Assembly (NCBI GenBank): GCA_036971715.1
Contig: JAVHJL010000004.1
Location: 1,674,001-1,738,000, forward strand
Direction of reading: 5' to 3'
Source: Arthrobotrys musiformis
Lineage: Eukaryota; Ascomycota; Orbiliomycetes; Orbiliales; Orbiliaceae
DNA: 64,000 bases
Position numbers and translations under genes: made by a program. Shown here in pieces: positions 54,203-64,000 of the stretch. Within the stretch, counting starts at the first letter, position 1, and every line of letters starts with the position of its first letter. The notes under the pieces are model-generated. The model was given only the letters and a program-made list of their open reading frames with translations. It had not been told where the DNA came from and ran no database searches.

Positions 54203-57200
54203 CTAAGCCCTCTGCTGCGGCGGCTGCTGCGGAGCTTGCTGCTTCGGCATCTTCTTGTCAACACCAAGGGTATCCAAATCCTTCTTTTTATGATAATGCG
54301 GCGCAACCTATAAAAATCATTCGCATTAGTACCTCTACCACACAAACTAGGGGAGAAAACCGGAAAGTACTAACCTCAACCAACCACTCCGGCTGCAACG
54401 GCAGCACGTTCCTCATATACTCCTTACTCGTCAACACCAACTCGAAATAAATCACCCACTTGGGATTAACCTCGAATAACGTCGAGCTCGGGTGAATATA
54501 CACCGTTTGCGCATTCTTCACAGTGCGGTAACTGTCGCCGCCGCGCTGTAATCGCGACGCATTGGGGAAGAAACCGGCGGTTATGGCCTTTTGAATGGGT
54601 ATCACATCGGAGCTGCCGCATGATGAGAGCGTAACTTCAACTCGATCGCATAATCTCGAAAGTTGGTCTCGAACGTCGCGGGCACGTGTGAGGGAGCGAT
54701 GTTGTAGATAATTCTCACGGGCCCAGACGTATGAGAAGTCGGTATCGACCCATTGGTTCCAAATATTCAGAAGGGTAAGGTGGTCGCCGCCTTCTTTGCT
54801 CGTGAACCGGTTCCTTGCCTGGTCGGCATATAATTTCTTGTCCTTCGGGCGAAAGAAGAGAGCAGAGGATTCACCCAGCATCGAGACGACCGATAAAACC
54901 TCTTCGACGCAGCCGTACTTGTCCGCCGCTAGGATTGCTTTGGCAAGCATGGGGTCGGTGGGGAATTCCGCCATTTGTCGACCAATCTTGGTAAGCTCTC
55001 CCTTGTCGTTCAGCGCACCTAGGGCGTATAATTGTTCCAGCGCACGAATAAGCGTCTCTGCAGGTGGGGGGTCCATGAAATCGAACCCTATCAAATCATT
55101 GATCCCCAAGCTCTTAAGCAATAATACGACACTGTTGAGGTTTGTCCGCTGGATTTCTGGTGTCGTATTCTCCTCCAACTCGTTGTAGTACGCCCATTTG
55201 GTGTATAGTCGAAAACATTTACCTGGTCCGACACGACCCGCACGACCGCTCCGTTGGTTCGCAGAAGCACGAGAACAAGGTGTGACAACGAGAGATTCCA
55301 TGCCAGTTTTCGGGTTATAGACGTTTTCCTTGACAAAGCCCGGATCTATAACGTAGACTATACCGTCAATCGTGATTGAAGTTTCAGCGATATTCGTCGC
55401 TAGAACGACTTTGCGGGCATTTTCTGGGGTCGGTTCAAAGATTTTGGATTGGAGCTCTGATGGGAGATTGGCGTAAATAGGCGCCACTATCAACTCTCTT
55501 ATCTTACTACCCAGTTTCCGGGCCGTTTCTTCGAGATTTTGTTGGGCTGCTTCGATTTCATCCTGGCCAGTCATGAAAACGAGGATGTCGCCTTTAGGCG
55601 CAGATATGTGGATTTGGAAGATGGTGGTAATTGCTGCGTGAAGGTAGTTGGCTTCCGGCTGAGAGGTATAGTGAATGTCGACAGGGTATCTTCTTCCGGG
55701 GATATTGAAGATTGGTGCATCGTCAAAGTATGCTGCAAACTTTTGGGCGTCCATGGTAGCACTGGATATCAGCAATTTCAGCTCTGGCCGAAATCTGGCG
55801 ATGTCCTTTACCAGCCCGAACAAGATATCAGTGTGGAGGGTACGTTCGTGAGCCTCATCAATCATCAAAGCCGAGTATCCACCCAAGTCAGGCTCTGTTA
55901 GGAATTCCCGAAGCAACATGCCATCAGTCATGTATTTCAAGACCGTCTTATCACTAGTCTGGTCTTCGAAACGGATCGAGTACCCAACCTCTTTGCCGAT
56001 TTTGACGCCCATTTCATCCGCTACACGAGCAGCAACAGACATGGCAGCCACACGACGGGGTTGGGTACACCCAACCTTTTGGCCATTCTTGGTATACCCA
56101 GCTTCATGAAGATACTGTGGGATCTGTGTGGTCTTTCCAGAACCAGTCTCTCCCACAATAATAAGCACTTGATATTGCTCAACCGCAGCTAACAGGTCCT
56201 CTCTAAAGGCATAGATTGGTAATGACTTTCTTGTCTCTTCCATGCTGAGTGCCTTCTTCTCAGCAGCCTTAAGTTGCTCTTCAATAAACCGCTGCTCTTT
56301 CGAGGCGGGAGTGCCGGCCTGGGTATTCTCCATGAGGAAATTGATCTTTTGAGTATCGTCAAAAACATACTCATAGTGCCCGTCGTCTTCTCGCTCGCTC
56401 CTGTTGACTTGAGCTTTGGCCTTCGCTGTCTGCTCCCGCTCCCATTCTTCATGTTCGGTAACAAATCGCTCGTTCCCGATTTCATCTCGGTCCACGTAAC
56501 GTTTGTAAAGAGCCTCTTCCTTGCGTTTCCTATCGATTTTGCCTTTCTCCGTGATGTAGTCTTCGGGTAGTGCGTACCCGTCACGGTGGTCGTCTATACG
56601 CGCCCGGGCTTCATGGGCCTCCAACAGCTTTTTATTCTTTTCGAACTCGGCCTTTTCTCTCAGAGATAGGTTCGGGTTTTCGCGTAATTCTTGCTGCTCT
56701 TCAGCAACCCGTTTCCGCAAAAGTGCAACTTGTTCGATTTCACGCTTTTGGAGGTAGCTTTGTCGCGATCGTAATCGAAGGTCGCTGACAGCAGCTTCTC
56801 TCGCAGAAGGGTCGTCTGCCAGGCGCCTTCTCTCCGCAGTCTCCCTGCCTTCCTTCGTTGAAGACCGATCCTCAACCAATTTGCTTGACCTGTCCTTATC
56901 TTTCTTCTTTAATCGTTCCGCAAATTCGTCGCGCTCTTCCAGATCCCGGAGTCGTTGAAGTTCCGCTTTCTCTTCTTCGTTCAATTCCTCTTCCTGTATT
57001 CCAGGTTCTTCATCGTCGCCGTCTTCTATCCGTGGTCGTTTCGGCGGGGGCATTTCGTATTCTTCCTCGGGGTAGTCCTCGGGTTCGACTTCCTCATCCC
57101 CCCACAAATCTTCATTTTCATCTCTCCGGCGGGACTTTCGTGCCCTCCGATCTTTATCCTTGCCTCTGTCCCTATCCCTATCTTGTTCCCTCCCCTTGTC

Positions 57201-57632
57201 GCGATCCCGCTCCCGTTCCTTATCCCTCCTGCTCTGTTTCTCATCACTATCTCTCTTCTTCTTATCCTTATCCCGACTCCTGTCTCCCTTCTCCCTCGGA
57301 GCCGGCGGCGGCGGCATACTCATCAATTCATCCTCATCCTCCATCGCCACAAACCCATACTTTTTCTTCTCCACCTTCTTCACAGGCGCCGAACTCCCAG
57401 TACCAGCCACTAAAGCGCCATTACCCTTCTTCCCCGTCCGTCGGTACAGTTCCTCCGCAAAAGCGCGCGTCGAAGATGTATCGCCATCGATAAAGCTAGA
57501 CAGCTTATCCGCGAGGGCGCTCGAAGATTTAGCGGACGAAGCGGTAGCGAGGACGAAGTCAATAACGGTGGAATCAGCGGCGCCGGAGAGCTTGAGGACG
57601 CTGTCAGAGATCCAGCTGCGGAGGTCTGACAT
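54203..57632 (-). CDS. PRP2: DEAH-box spliceosomal RNA helicase Prp2/DHX16
   Basis: Prp2 (S. pombe Cdc28, human DHX16) uses ATP to remodel the Bact spliceosome before the first splicing step, with cofactor Spp2/GPKOW. Exons: 57632-54375 and 54307-54203, 1120 residues. The N-terminus is a helical module (RSWISDSVLKLSGAADSTVI) shared with DHX16, followed by an RS/RD/KD-rich stretch. The helicase core shows GETGSGKTTQIPQ (I), TQPRRVAAMSVA (Ia), DEAHERT (II), SATMDA (III), LATNIAETSITI (V) and QRSGRAGRVGPG (VI), then the ratchet and OB folds (LPLQPEWLVEVAPHYHKKKD). There is no S1 domain, which separates it from Prp22/DHX8. The last intron (GTTAGT...TATAG) is needed to reach APHYHKKKD. The tail is Gln/Pro-rich. 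Confidence 0.95.
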
Positions 57633-58177
57633 TCTTTCCTGATTTTTTTTGTTTTGAACGTCGGTTTCCGAGCTCGAGGGACGGGATTTGGCGTTGGGTG
57701 TTCGACGGGATTTGAAGGTGCGTGAGTGAGCAAATGCGACGTGAATTCGAGAATATGTGCAAGGGTATGGCGTGTGGTATTTTCAGTAAACAACACAATA
57801 AGTTGAATCTTGATGCCGTGGTAGTAGATTCGCGAATTAGGCTTGAAGTCAGACAGCAGTTCTCGCAGCATAGATACCAATTAGCTCTCTTAACAGTAAA
57901 CGACTTGCCAATACTACTTTGGTAGGTACTTGAGTGGCTTGAATACCGGCCTTTTCATATAAAACAAAAAATGCTAGCGCTATAGCTTTACACTGCCGAT
58001 TGGCGGCGAGATTGATCGAGAACTCAACGTCTTAAACTGAGGACCAGTCGTAGTAACAATATATTGAAAAGGATTCCAAATACTATGTATATACACCTTC
58101 AATGTTGAAAGGCAGCTGGTAGTGGGGTTGTGCCAGCACGGCCCCAGCTAGATACTGTTCAGGCCCTCGAATATATA
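57633..58177. other. Intergenic region between PRP2 and the STAND gene
   Basis: This holds the PRP2 promoter and the 3' UTR of the STAND gene, both on the minus strand. No other feature was seen. Confidence 0.6.
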
Positions 58178-61100
58178 TCAATGCCTCAATATGTGTGATA
58201 ATATTCTAGTATTGATTAGATCATGAGACCTCCCCCAGGTCTGGGTACGAGACAAATAAGACCTCTGATCGATCGATAAAAGTAGGTGGGGGTTGGCCAT
58301 GGAAGGCACCCCTGGCCCTGACGGATACAAGTATGTCTTGGCCCTCGTAGATATATCCTTCCACCCATACCTATCCCCTACAGAAAGTACACTCAGTAAA
58401 AACAACTGCGACTTGTTGCTATCAAATGACCAAGCCGAAAAATCACGCGGGCTTGGATCCCAGAATCTCAACAAAAAACCCCGTTCCATCTCGGCAAGCA
58501 GAACTCCTATGCAAACCTTGAATAATTTAAAGTCAGTGGGCGATTTTTCGGTTCCGGAATCGAAACAGGCTTTCGCACAGCCTGCTCGTAAATGATATAT
58601 TTGCGCCCGAAGATAGTATTCTTCAGGCTTAGTAGCAGAGATGGCCTTGACGCAGTATTCCTGTGCCTTGTCGAATATAGAAAACGTAGAGAAGAAATTC
58701 GCAGCGCTGAGATACCAGATGGCGTTCCTCTCCATGGGTAAAAACTCTACCAAATCTATAGGGTTAAATTGGCGTCTGCCGTCGCTTCCCAAACGAACAA
58801 GTCTAGGCTGATACTACAATAGAAGACTAACGTCAGCGCCTGTTCAACACTTTACTAATCAAATTGAAGAGCGGGGAAGGGAGAGGGGGGTAAATACGAT
58901 CGCGAAATAATCCAACATTAGATCCATAAATCTATAAACGTCTGGATCAGACCTCGTCCACTCCGCGCCCCCACCAAACCCCAAAAAATATATTTCCTCC
59001 AACATGGGATATATCAATAGACTCCGATCCTTCAAGACACCAGTAGCCCAGGACCTTACTTCTTGCGCACATGTTTCGACACTAGGCAATTGGTCCCGTA
59101 TCCACGACAAAACCGTCTCGATGGGATCGCCGTCTACAAACAGCCTAGGATTGGGTTCTGATCCAAACGTTAGAGCCTGGTCTCCAACTTTGGTGGCATA
59201 TCTGGGGTTGGAACCGAGTGCCTCGATCGGTACCCAATACGCATAGTTTGAAAACCGAGCCGCTAAAATGTGCTTTCTAGTGAATATTTGGTACAAATAA
59301 CTAATAACCTCCGCGCCATCCTTGGAGGGGGTGGTCGCGATGGGTATCTTCTCTAGGTGCGGCCACCAGTTCTGTAGTGCATAAGCTGCAAGGGATAATC
59401 CAAGATGATCCACCGGGAAGTTTTGCGGGTTCGGGTCTCCCTTCGAGAAAAGAGGGTCATAATAGAACGATTGCCGAAGTTGAAATTGCGTGTCTATTTT
59501 AGGCATCCGTTCCGGGTCTGCCATAGACTTAGCGCAGGTTTTGAAAAATTGGAGGTGGACATCGTCGACGTTTACGCCCACGGTAGTTTTCTCGGTCCTC
59601 AGTCTTAAGAAATCACCAAGCGAGGCATGGCGGAGCCGAACGATAGAGACACGCTTTTGACGCAGATCTAGGGAGAGCCCGGTGCTGTCGTTTCCAGAGT
59701 CTTTCTTGGATGGGATACCTGAAACGGTGAAGAACGAAGCGTATTTCTTCGTGAGCTCATCGTAAAGGTCTATAACTTGCCCATCATTCCCATACCTAAG
59801 CTCTAGAACGGTTTCCAACTCCGCCAAACTTAGTGGCCGATTAGCAAATCCGACCCACATAAGGAGCTCGTTAAGGTCCTCGATTTGATCCTGTTCAGGC
59901 GCAAGAGCCTCCGAAAATGCCTGGAACATCCTCTCATATGTCTCCGACAGGCCCCTCGGTAAGTTTTGTAACGATTTTCGAATCAGATCTTCCCGATTTT
60001 TCCCCAAGATTTCCTTAATCATGAGGTCCACCCAAAGAAACATTCCATCAGCCTTAGATGTCAAAACATCAAAAACTTCCTGGCGAAGTTTCGGGCTAAT
60101 CTTTTTGAGGTTCCTGCTTGTCATCAAGCACTCAGAGACGTATTTGTCTATATCCCCGGCGTTCTTTCCAGGTAAGACGTCGACGCATGGAACAGGGTTT
60201 TTAAAAATATCTTCCACGCACGAATCAACATCTCCTCGACGGCCTACCATCAAAAATTTGACCCGTCCAAGTCTTTGATTCTTTTTGTCGTAAATCTCTT
60301 TCAGAAATTTCAAAAAGGGCTCTAGTTGGGCTCCTTGGGCTTCGTCGATGCCATCGAGAACTATAAATGCCCGGGATTGAAGTTTCAGTGTGAAGGCTGC
60401 TCTAAATAGATGCCTCCACACGCTCGCTAGTTTTTCGAGGTCTTCAGAGTTTCGACAAATGTCCTCAACGTGCTGGCGATATACACGATCCGAAGATGCT
60501 AATTGATAAGCGACGGTTCGGAGGGCAGTGCTGAAGCAATTTCTTTGAGGGTCATTTTTCTTAAAGAAAAAATAGCCAATGGAAATATCGTCCGGCGCCT
60601 TCTTTTGTAAGTCCAGGAGGTGGTTGATGAGGAGGGAAGAAAGGTAAGTTTTCCCAACCCCAGGCCCTCCCGACAGCCTCAGCAGAGGAATCTTCCCTTG
60701 CATCCAATCTTGGATCAATGCTTCCTTCAGCACCCAATCTCCTGTCCCCTCCAAACACTGAAGGCTGTCGAGATCATCCTCGAGATCCAGCTGCGGATTG
60801 AGCTTCGTTTTGATTTCTTTTAGAGTATCTTTGCTACTGGCGGTACTTTGGTTCTGCGACTGCATCGCCTCAAGCCGCTTAACTAAGTTGGCGATATCTT
60901 CGACACTCGAATCGATTTTAGTAGTCTTGTCTAGAGTGGCTTTGGACGCCTCAAGATTTAAGGCCCCGACCAGCGCCGTTTCTTCTTCCACCAATCTCTG
61001 GAGCTTATCCTTCAACTCGGATGCACGACTATCATCGGGTTTGAGGATCCTCTTGCCAAACCGTTCTTTCATTTTTAACAAGGATTAGCTCCTCCCACAA

Positions 61101-61730
61101 AATGAGCCAATGGCGATGTATTTTGAATACTTACTAGCCCTGCCTTCTCTAACATACTTCGTCGAAGCCCCAAGGATCTCTAGCACACAAGCCAAAACTC
61201 TTGCATACACCATTTTTAAATCAACGGAGATATCTTTCCCCGCGTGAATCCGCAATCTCGACAAAATCGGCTTGATACCGTCAAAAAGTTCTTCGATATA
61301 GTCGTAAGACTGGCTGACGCCCTTTGCTCCCTTGATCAAAATATTCATGGCGGCCATGATCGCTGGCGAAGCTTGGAAAAACTGGTATCCGTCACCGCCC
61401 TCATACGTTAGTTTATATTTCACACCAGCTGCGTTGAATGTGGTAATTTAATCCGCCTACAACAGCTGCACCCTGCGAAGCAGCCCCTCCCAGCGCTTCT
61501 ATCGGTACCAAAAAATTTGATAAAGACCTCCATAACGAAGCCCGGATTTTTCGATATTCGTCGAATTTCGACCGACTGCCTTCAATATTCTGTTTCAATG
61601 CTTCCAGGTTCGTCGGGTCGGGTAGTTGGAGTACGGCGCTTAAATCTTCCCCGCTACATTCTGTTTTATAACTCCTCAGCGCTTCTTCCCAGATTTCTAG
61701 AAATTGGGCTTCCTGTGCTGCAGGGTCCAT
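58178..61730 (-). CDS. STAND NTPase with Goodbye and NACHT domains (fungal NLR-like)
   Basis: STAND proteins are signal-controlled NTPase switches; in fungi many act in non-self recognition and regulated cell death. Exons: 61730-61461, 61399-61135, 61065-58898 and 58813-58178, 1112 residues. Residues 1 to about 215 match the Goodbye N-terminal domain: FLEIWEEALRSYKTE, FQASPAIMAAMNILIKGAKG, VSQSYDYIEELFDGIKPIL and REGRAKRFGKRIL across a splice. The NACHT ATPase has P-loop GGPGVGKT (residues 311-318), Walker B FIVLDGIDEAQ and the sensor KFLMVGRR. The arm after it includes GMFLWVDLMIKEIL and LRHASLGDFLRL, as in other fungal NACHT proteins. The C-terminal 350 residues lack clear WD40, ankyrin or classic TPR units; one helical-pair stretch (AIWYLSAANFFSTFSIFDKA) is weakly TPR-like. 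Introns are 61-84 nt; the first has its branch site unusually near the acceptor. Confidence 0.88.
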
Positions 61731-63357
61731 GGCTGTATATTCTCGAATATTTTCAAGTTAAGTTATAGGTTTAAAGTGTAAGGCGGACATGAGTGATAAT
61801 TTCCAACATCTTGCTATCTACGGAGGGTATCTATCCATGATATATCCACCCCAGTCCTACAAGCCTGAATCAACTTCGTGCCTGATCTCGATAAAAGCCC
61901 ACGAGGCTCAGAATATTCAAAATGTAAACACAGACACACGAAACACAAACGAACCACTCACACGCACAAGGCAATCTACAGGGCAGAAGAAGAGTCCGCA
62001 TATGCCAAAAAAGACTGGGGCAGAAACTACCAGAATAGTTTTTTGTGGTTTAGCTACAGGTTATTATTCCGCGAGCGCTGCTCATCGAGGTCTACCGCAC
62101 AGACGACGGGGACTTCTTAGCTCGGCGCGAGAAACTGTATCCTTCGAATTTCCCCTGCGTCGCGCACGTCGACGTGTCGCTCGACTTCGCCGTCTCGGAA
62201 GCTGCAGCTGAGCTCAGCCGATATGATAATGACTAAGAAATCTGTCTGGGTGCTGGAGTTCCCTGTATTGTGGAAGAACGGAAGGTAACTTTATGCGAAC
62301 CCGGTCTCGTACTCAGACATCACAAAGGGAGGTAGTCTAGCCATGGGTAGACCGTAATTAGTGTTTGAGCAGTGACCGACTCGACTCGAGGCTCTTGTAA
62401 CTAGCTCTTCTTGTCTGGGGTCGTAAGTAACCTGTGTAACGTAACCAGCCACATACGGAGGAGTTGTACGTGGCGAGTGACGATCTCTCCATAATGCAAC
62501 ATCCAACAGCTTCTAGACTTCCCCCGGCCTCCCTCACTTTTATTTCCTCCTTTGCATTGATTTCTCGCGCGTGCATAGCTGGAAGTTACCTCGTATTCCA
62601 AGCGCCGCTGCGTAGCTAGAAGATGAGGAGTTAACCACTTGCCAAAAAAAAAAAAAAAAAATGACGCTTTCTTTTTTGATTTGTTTGAACGTTGAGGTAT
62701 TAATATTGGTATGTAGTTTCTCCCGTCTGGGAACGAGACTAGTTCCTCCCTCATGATATCCTCCTCCCCGCCCCTCTCTCTTTCTCCTTCTTGTTCTCAT
62801 TTCTTTCCTAGAGCTACCACGTATTATCAGTAATGTATGTATATAGACAACCATAACTATCATGTCATCATTTCATCTTGTGCTAGTATACCTTCGAACC
62901 ATAATATAACATATAAGAAGATCCACGTCCCTCACGATCTAGATCAATCTCTCCGAGTATAATTTCTATAAAACATAAGCGGATTGATGTTTCCGACCAC
63001 TTGGGTGTTATAAATTACCCTGCCTCTCGTTTACATCCCACTATAAATCTGATTCTATAAACGTAGATGCGAAATAGGTATATGAATAAAACCTAAATAA
63101 GGTTATAACTAACAAAACACAGATGGCCGCTCCAAAAAAGGGTATCTCATGCGCCGGGGGTGAGTGTACATGGTGGAGTATATACAAAAAAAAAAAACCA
63201 ATAAAAAGACATGCTAGAAATGAACGAGCGTTGGTGTAATTATTTTATGCCGTGTGTCGAAAAAGATAGCCTCCTGAAAACGATAATGCAATCTTTGAAA
63301 TGCCGATGTGGAAATGAGTGGAAAAGGTGGCCGCCCCGTGTTCTATACAAAAGAAAA
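61731..63357. other. Intergenic region upstream of the STAND gene
   Basis: This 1.6 kb contains the STAND promoter and the 3' UTR of the SIS-domain gene, both minus strand. A poly-A run lies at 62644. The 140-codon frame at 61789-62211 has no supporting feature. Confidence 0.55.
62644..62661 (+). repeat. A18 homopolymer
   Basis: Eighteen consecutive A in an A/T-rich intergenic stretch. It could be a nucleosome-excluding tract of the STAND promoter or simple expansion. Confidence 0.7.
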
Positions 63358-64000
63358 TTATAAGATATCCTCACTCTCCGCGAACCCAACTTCTCCATCT
63401 GACAACCGGATCTCTAATATTTGTCCCGGTCGAACCATACCCCTGGCATCAGCGATCTTAATCCCACCATCGAGCACAACCATCTCCCCTTTCCCCACCA
63501 CAACCCCCGCCTCCACCAACGATATATCAGGGTCGTCAACCCCCCTCAACCTCCTCGGTGGAACCACGGACCCATCCGAAATCCCAACCCACCCATTCTT
63601 GCCTCTAAACGCCAACACCAAACACTCCGCCACTTTCCTCCCCTCCACACCCTTCAGCAAAGGAATATCCTGACTCCTAACCGCACAATCCCCCAACGTC
63701 CGTTTACGATCCCCGATAGCCCCACCCGGATGGAATCCATGGAATACATCCTGCGTCTTCCTCCCTTCAATAGTATGCATCGTATCCGCCACCGCCAAAG
63801 CCAACGCATCCCCCAGCGCAACAGTAACAGTAGTAGAAGTAGTAGGAGCCGGAACCCCAAACGTCACCTCCTCCTTCTCATGCACCGGCGTCGGTAACAA
63901 AATCGCACTCTCCCTCCCCGCCGTCAACGGACATTTCGCAGCACAGTTATGCGCCGTCATAGCTATCACCACCGTCTGCGAGGGTACGTGGGTTAGGATT
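63358..64000 (-). CDS. SIS-domain sugar-phosphate isomerase-like protein (KpsF/GutQ type), 5' part outside window
   Basis: KpsF/GutQ proteins interconvert ribulose-5-phosphate and arabinose-5-phosphate; fungal relatives are uncharacterised. The visible 213 codons are open to the right edge. They start with LTHVPSQTVVIAMTAHNC, the SIS strand-loop, then CPLTAGRESAILLPTPVHEK, STTVTVALGDALALAVAD and the FHPGGAIG motif that ends the SIS domain in this family. About 100 residues follow (VVVGKGEMVVLDGGIKIADA, VRPGQILEIRLSDGE) where bacterial enzymes have paired CBS domains; CBS motifs are not obvious. The N-terminus with the active-site Ser/Thr loop lies beyond 64000, so activity cannot be judged. 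Confidence 0.85.
   Translation of the reverse strand, partial: ILTHVPSQTVVIAMTAHNCAAKCPLTAGRESAILLPTPVHEKEEVTFGVPAPTTSTTVTVALGDALALAVADTMHTIEGRKTQDVFHGFHPGGAIGDRKRTLGDCAVRSQDIPLLKGVEGRKVAECLVLAFRGKNGWVGISDGSVVPPRRLRGVDDPDISLVEAGVVVGKGEMVVLDGGIKIADARGMVRPGQILEIRLSDGEVGFAESEDIL

Noticed and set aside
61789..62211. 140-codon open frame upstream of the STAND gene
   Set aside because: No family features; charged, repetitive composition and a promoter location.

Overview
The window is a gene-dense stretch of nuclear DNA from a filamentous ascomycete (Pezizomycotina). Coding genes lie on both strands and are split by short introns of mostly 50-120 nt, with GTATGT/GTAAGT donors, CTAAC/CTAAT branch sites and YAG acceptors. 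The conserved proteins (Aip1, Ost3, Hfi1/Ada1, Rad26, His7, eL30, uL16, Prp2/DHX16, ornithine decarboxylase antizyme) are of fungal type. There are also lineage-restricted secreted proteins, a subtilisin and a Goodbye-NACHT STAND protein, as is common in filamentous fungi. The class cannot be fixed from sequence alone; a nematode-trapping or related early-diverging lineage (Orbiliomycetes or Pezizomycetes) is only a guess. No tRNA, rRNA, transposon or CRISPR array was seen.

Layout: AIP1 (minus strand, runs off the left edge); a secreted protein of unknown function; a caspase/C13-like gene with a broken reading frame; a coiled-coil protein with a likely mitochondrial presequence; MRM2 (mitochondrial rRNA methyltransferase); a nuclear-looking coiled-coil protein; OST3; HFI1 (SAGA); RAD26 (transcription-coupled repair); a Bre4/ArAE-2-type membrane protein; a class I aminotransferase with 16 exons; a small GSKIP-like protein; a large secreted Gln-rich protein; HIS7; a secreted subtilisin; ornithine decarboxylase antizyme with a +1 frameshift site; an O-methyltransferase; RPL30 and RPL10 in tandem; a YwbE/DUF2196-RGG-zinc-finger protein; PRP2/DHX16; a Goodbye-NACHT STAND protein; and a SIS-domain (KpsF-like) protein cut by the right edge.

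The genes do not form one pathway. Most are housekeeping genes in divergent or convergent pairs (for example HFI1/RAD26 and HIS7/subtilisin are divergent, RAD26/BRE4-like is convergent). No secondary-metabolite cluster is evident around the O-methyltransferase. I rebuilt exon structures by hand from splice signals, frame continuity and family conservation. In the multi-exon genes the exon lengths sum to whole codons, apart from the one programmed skip in the antizyme.

The most interesting items are: (1) the antizyme gene, whose frame is interrupted by TGA right after TGG TAT CCC at the start of exon 2 and resumes in +1; (2) OST3, where one TAG separates the usual C-terminus from 57 more in-frame codons encoding a hydrophobic segment and a lysine-rich tail; (3) the caspase/C13-like gene, with a frame break and an apparently missing catalytic His; (4) a 7-nt microexon in the aminotransferase; and (5) the STAND protein, which lacks recognisable C-terminal repeats.
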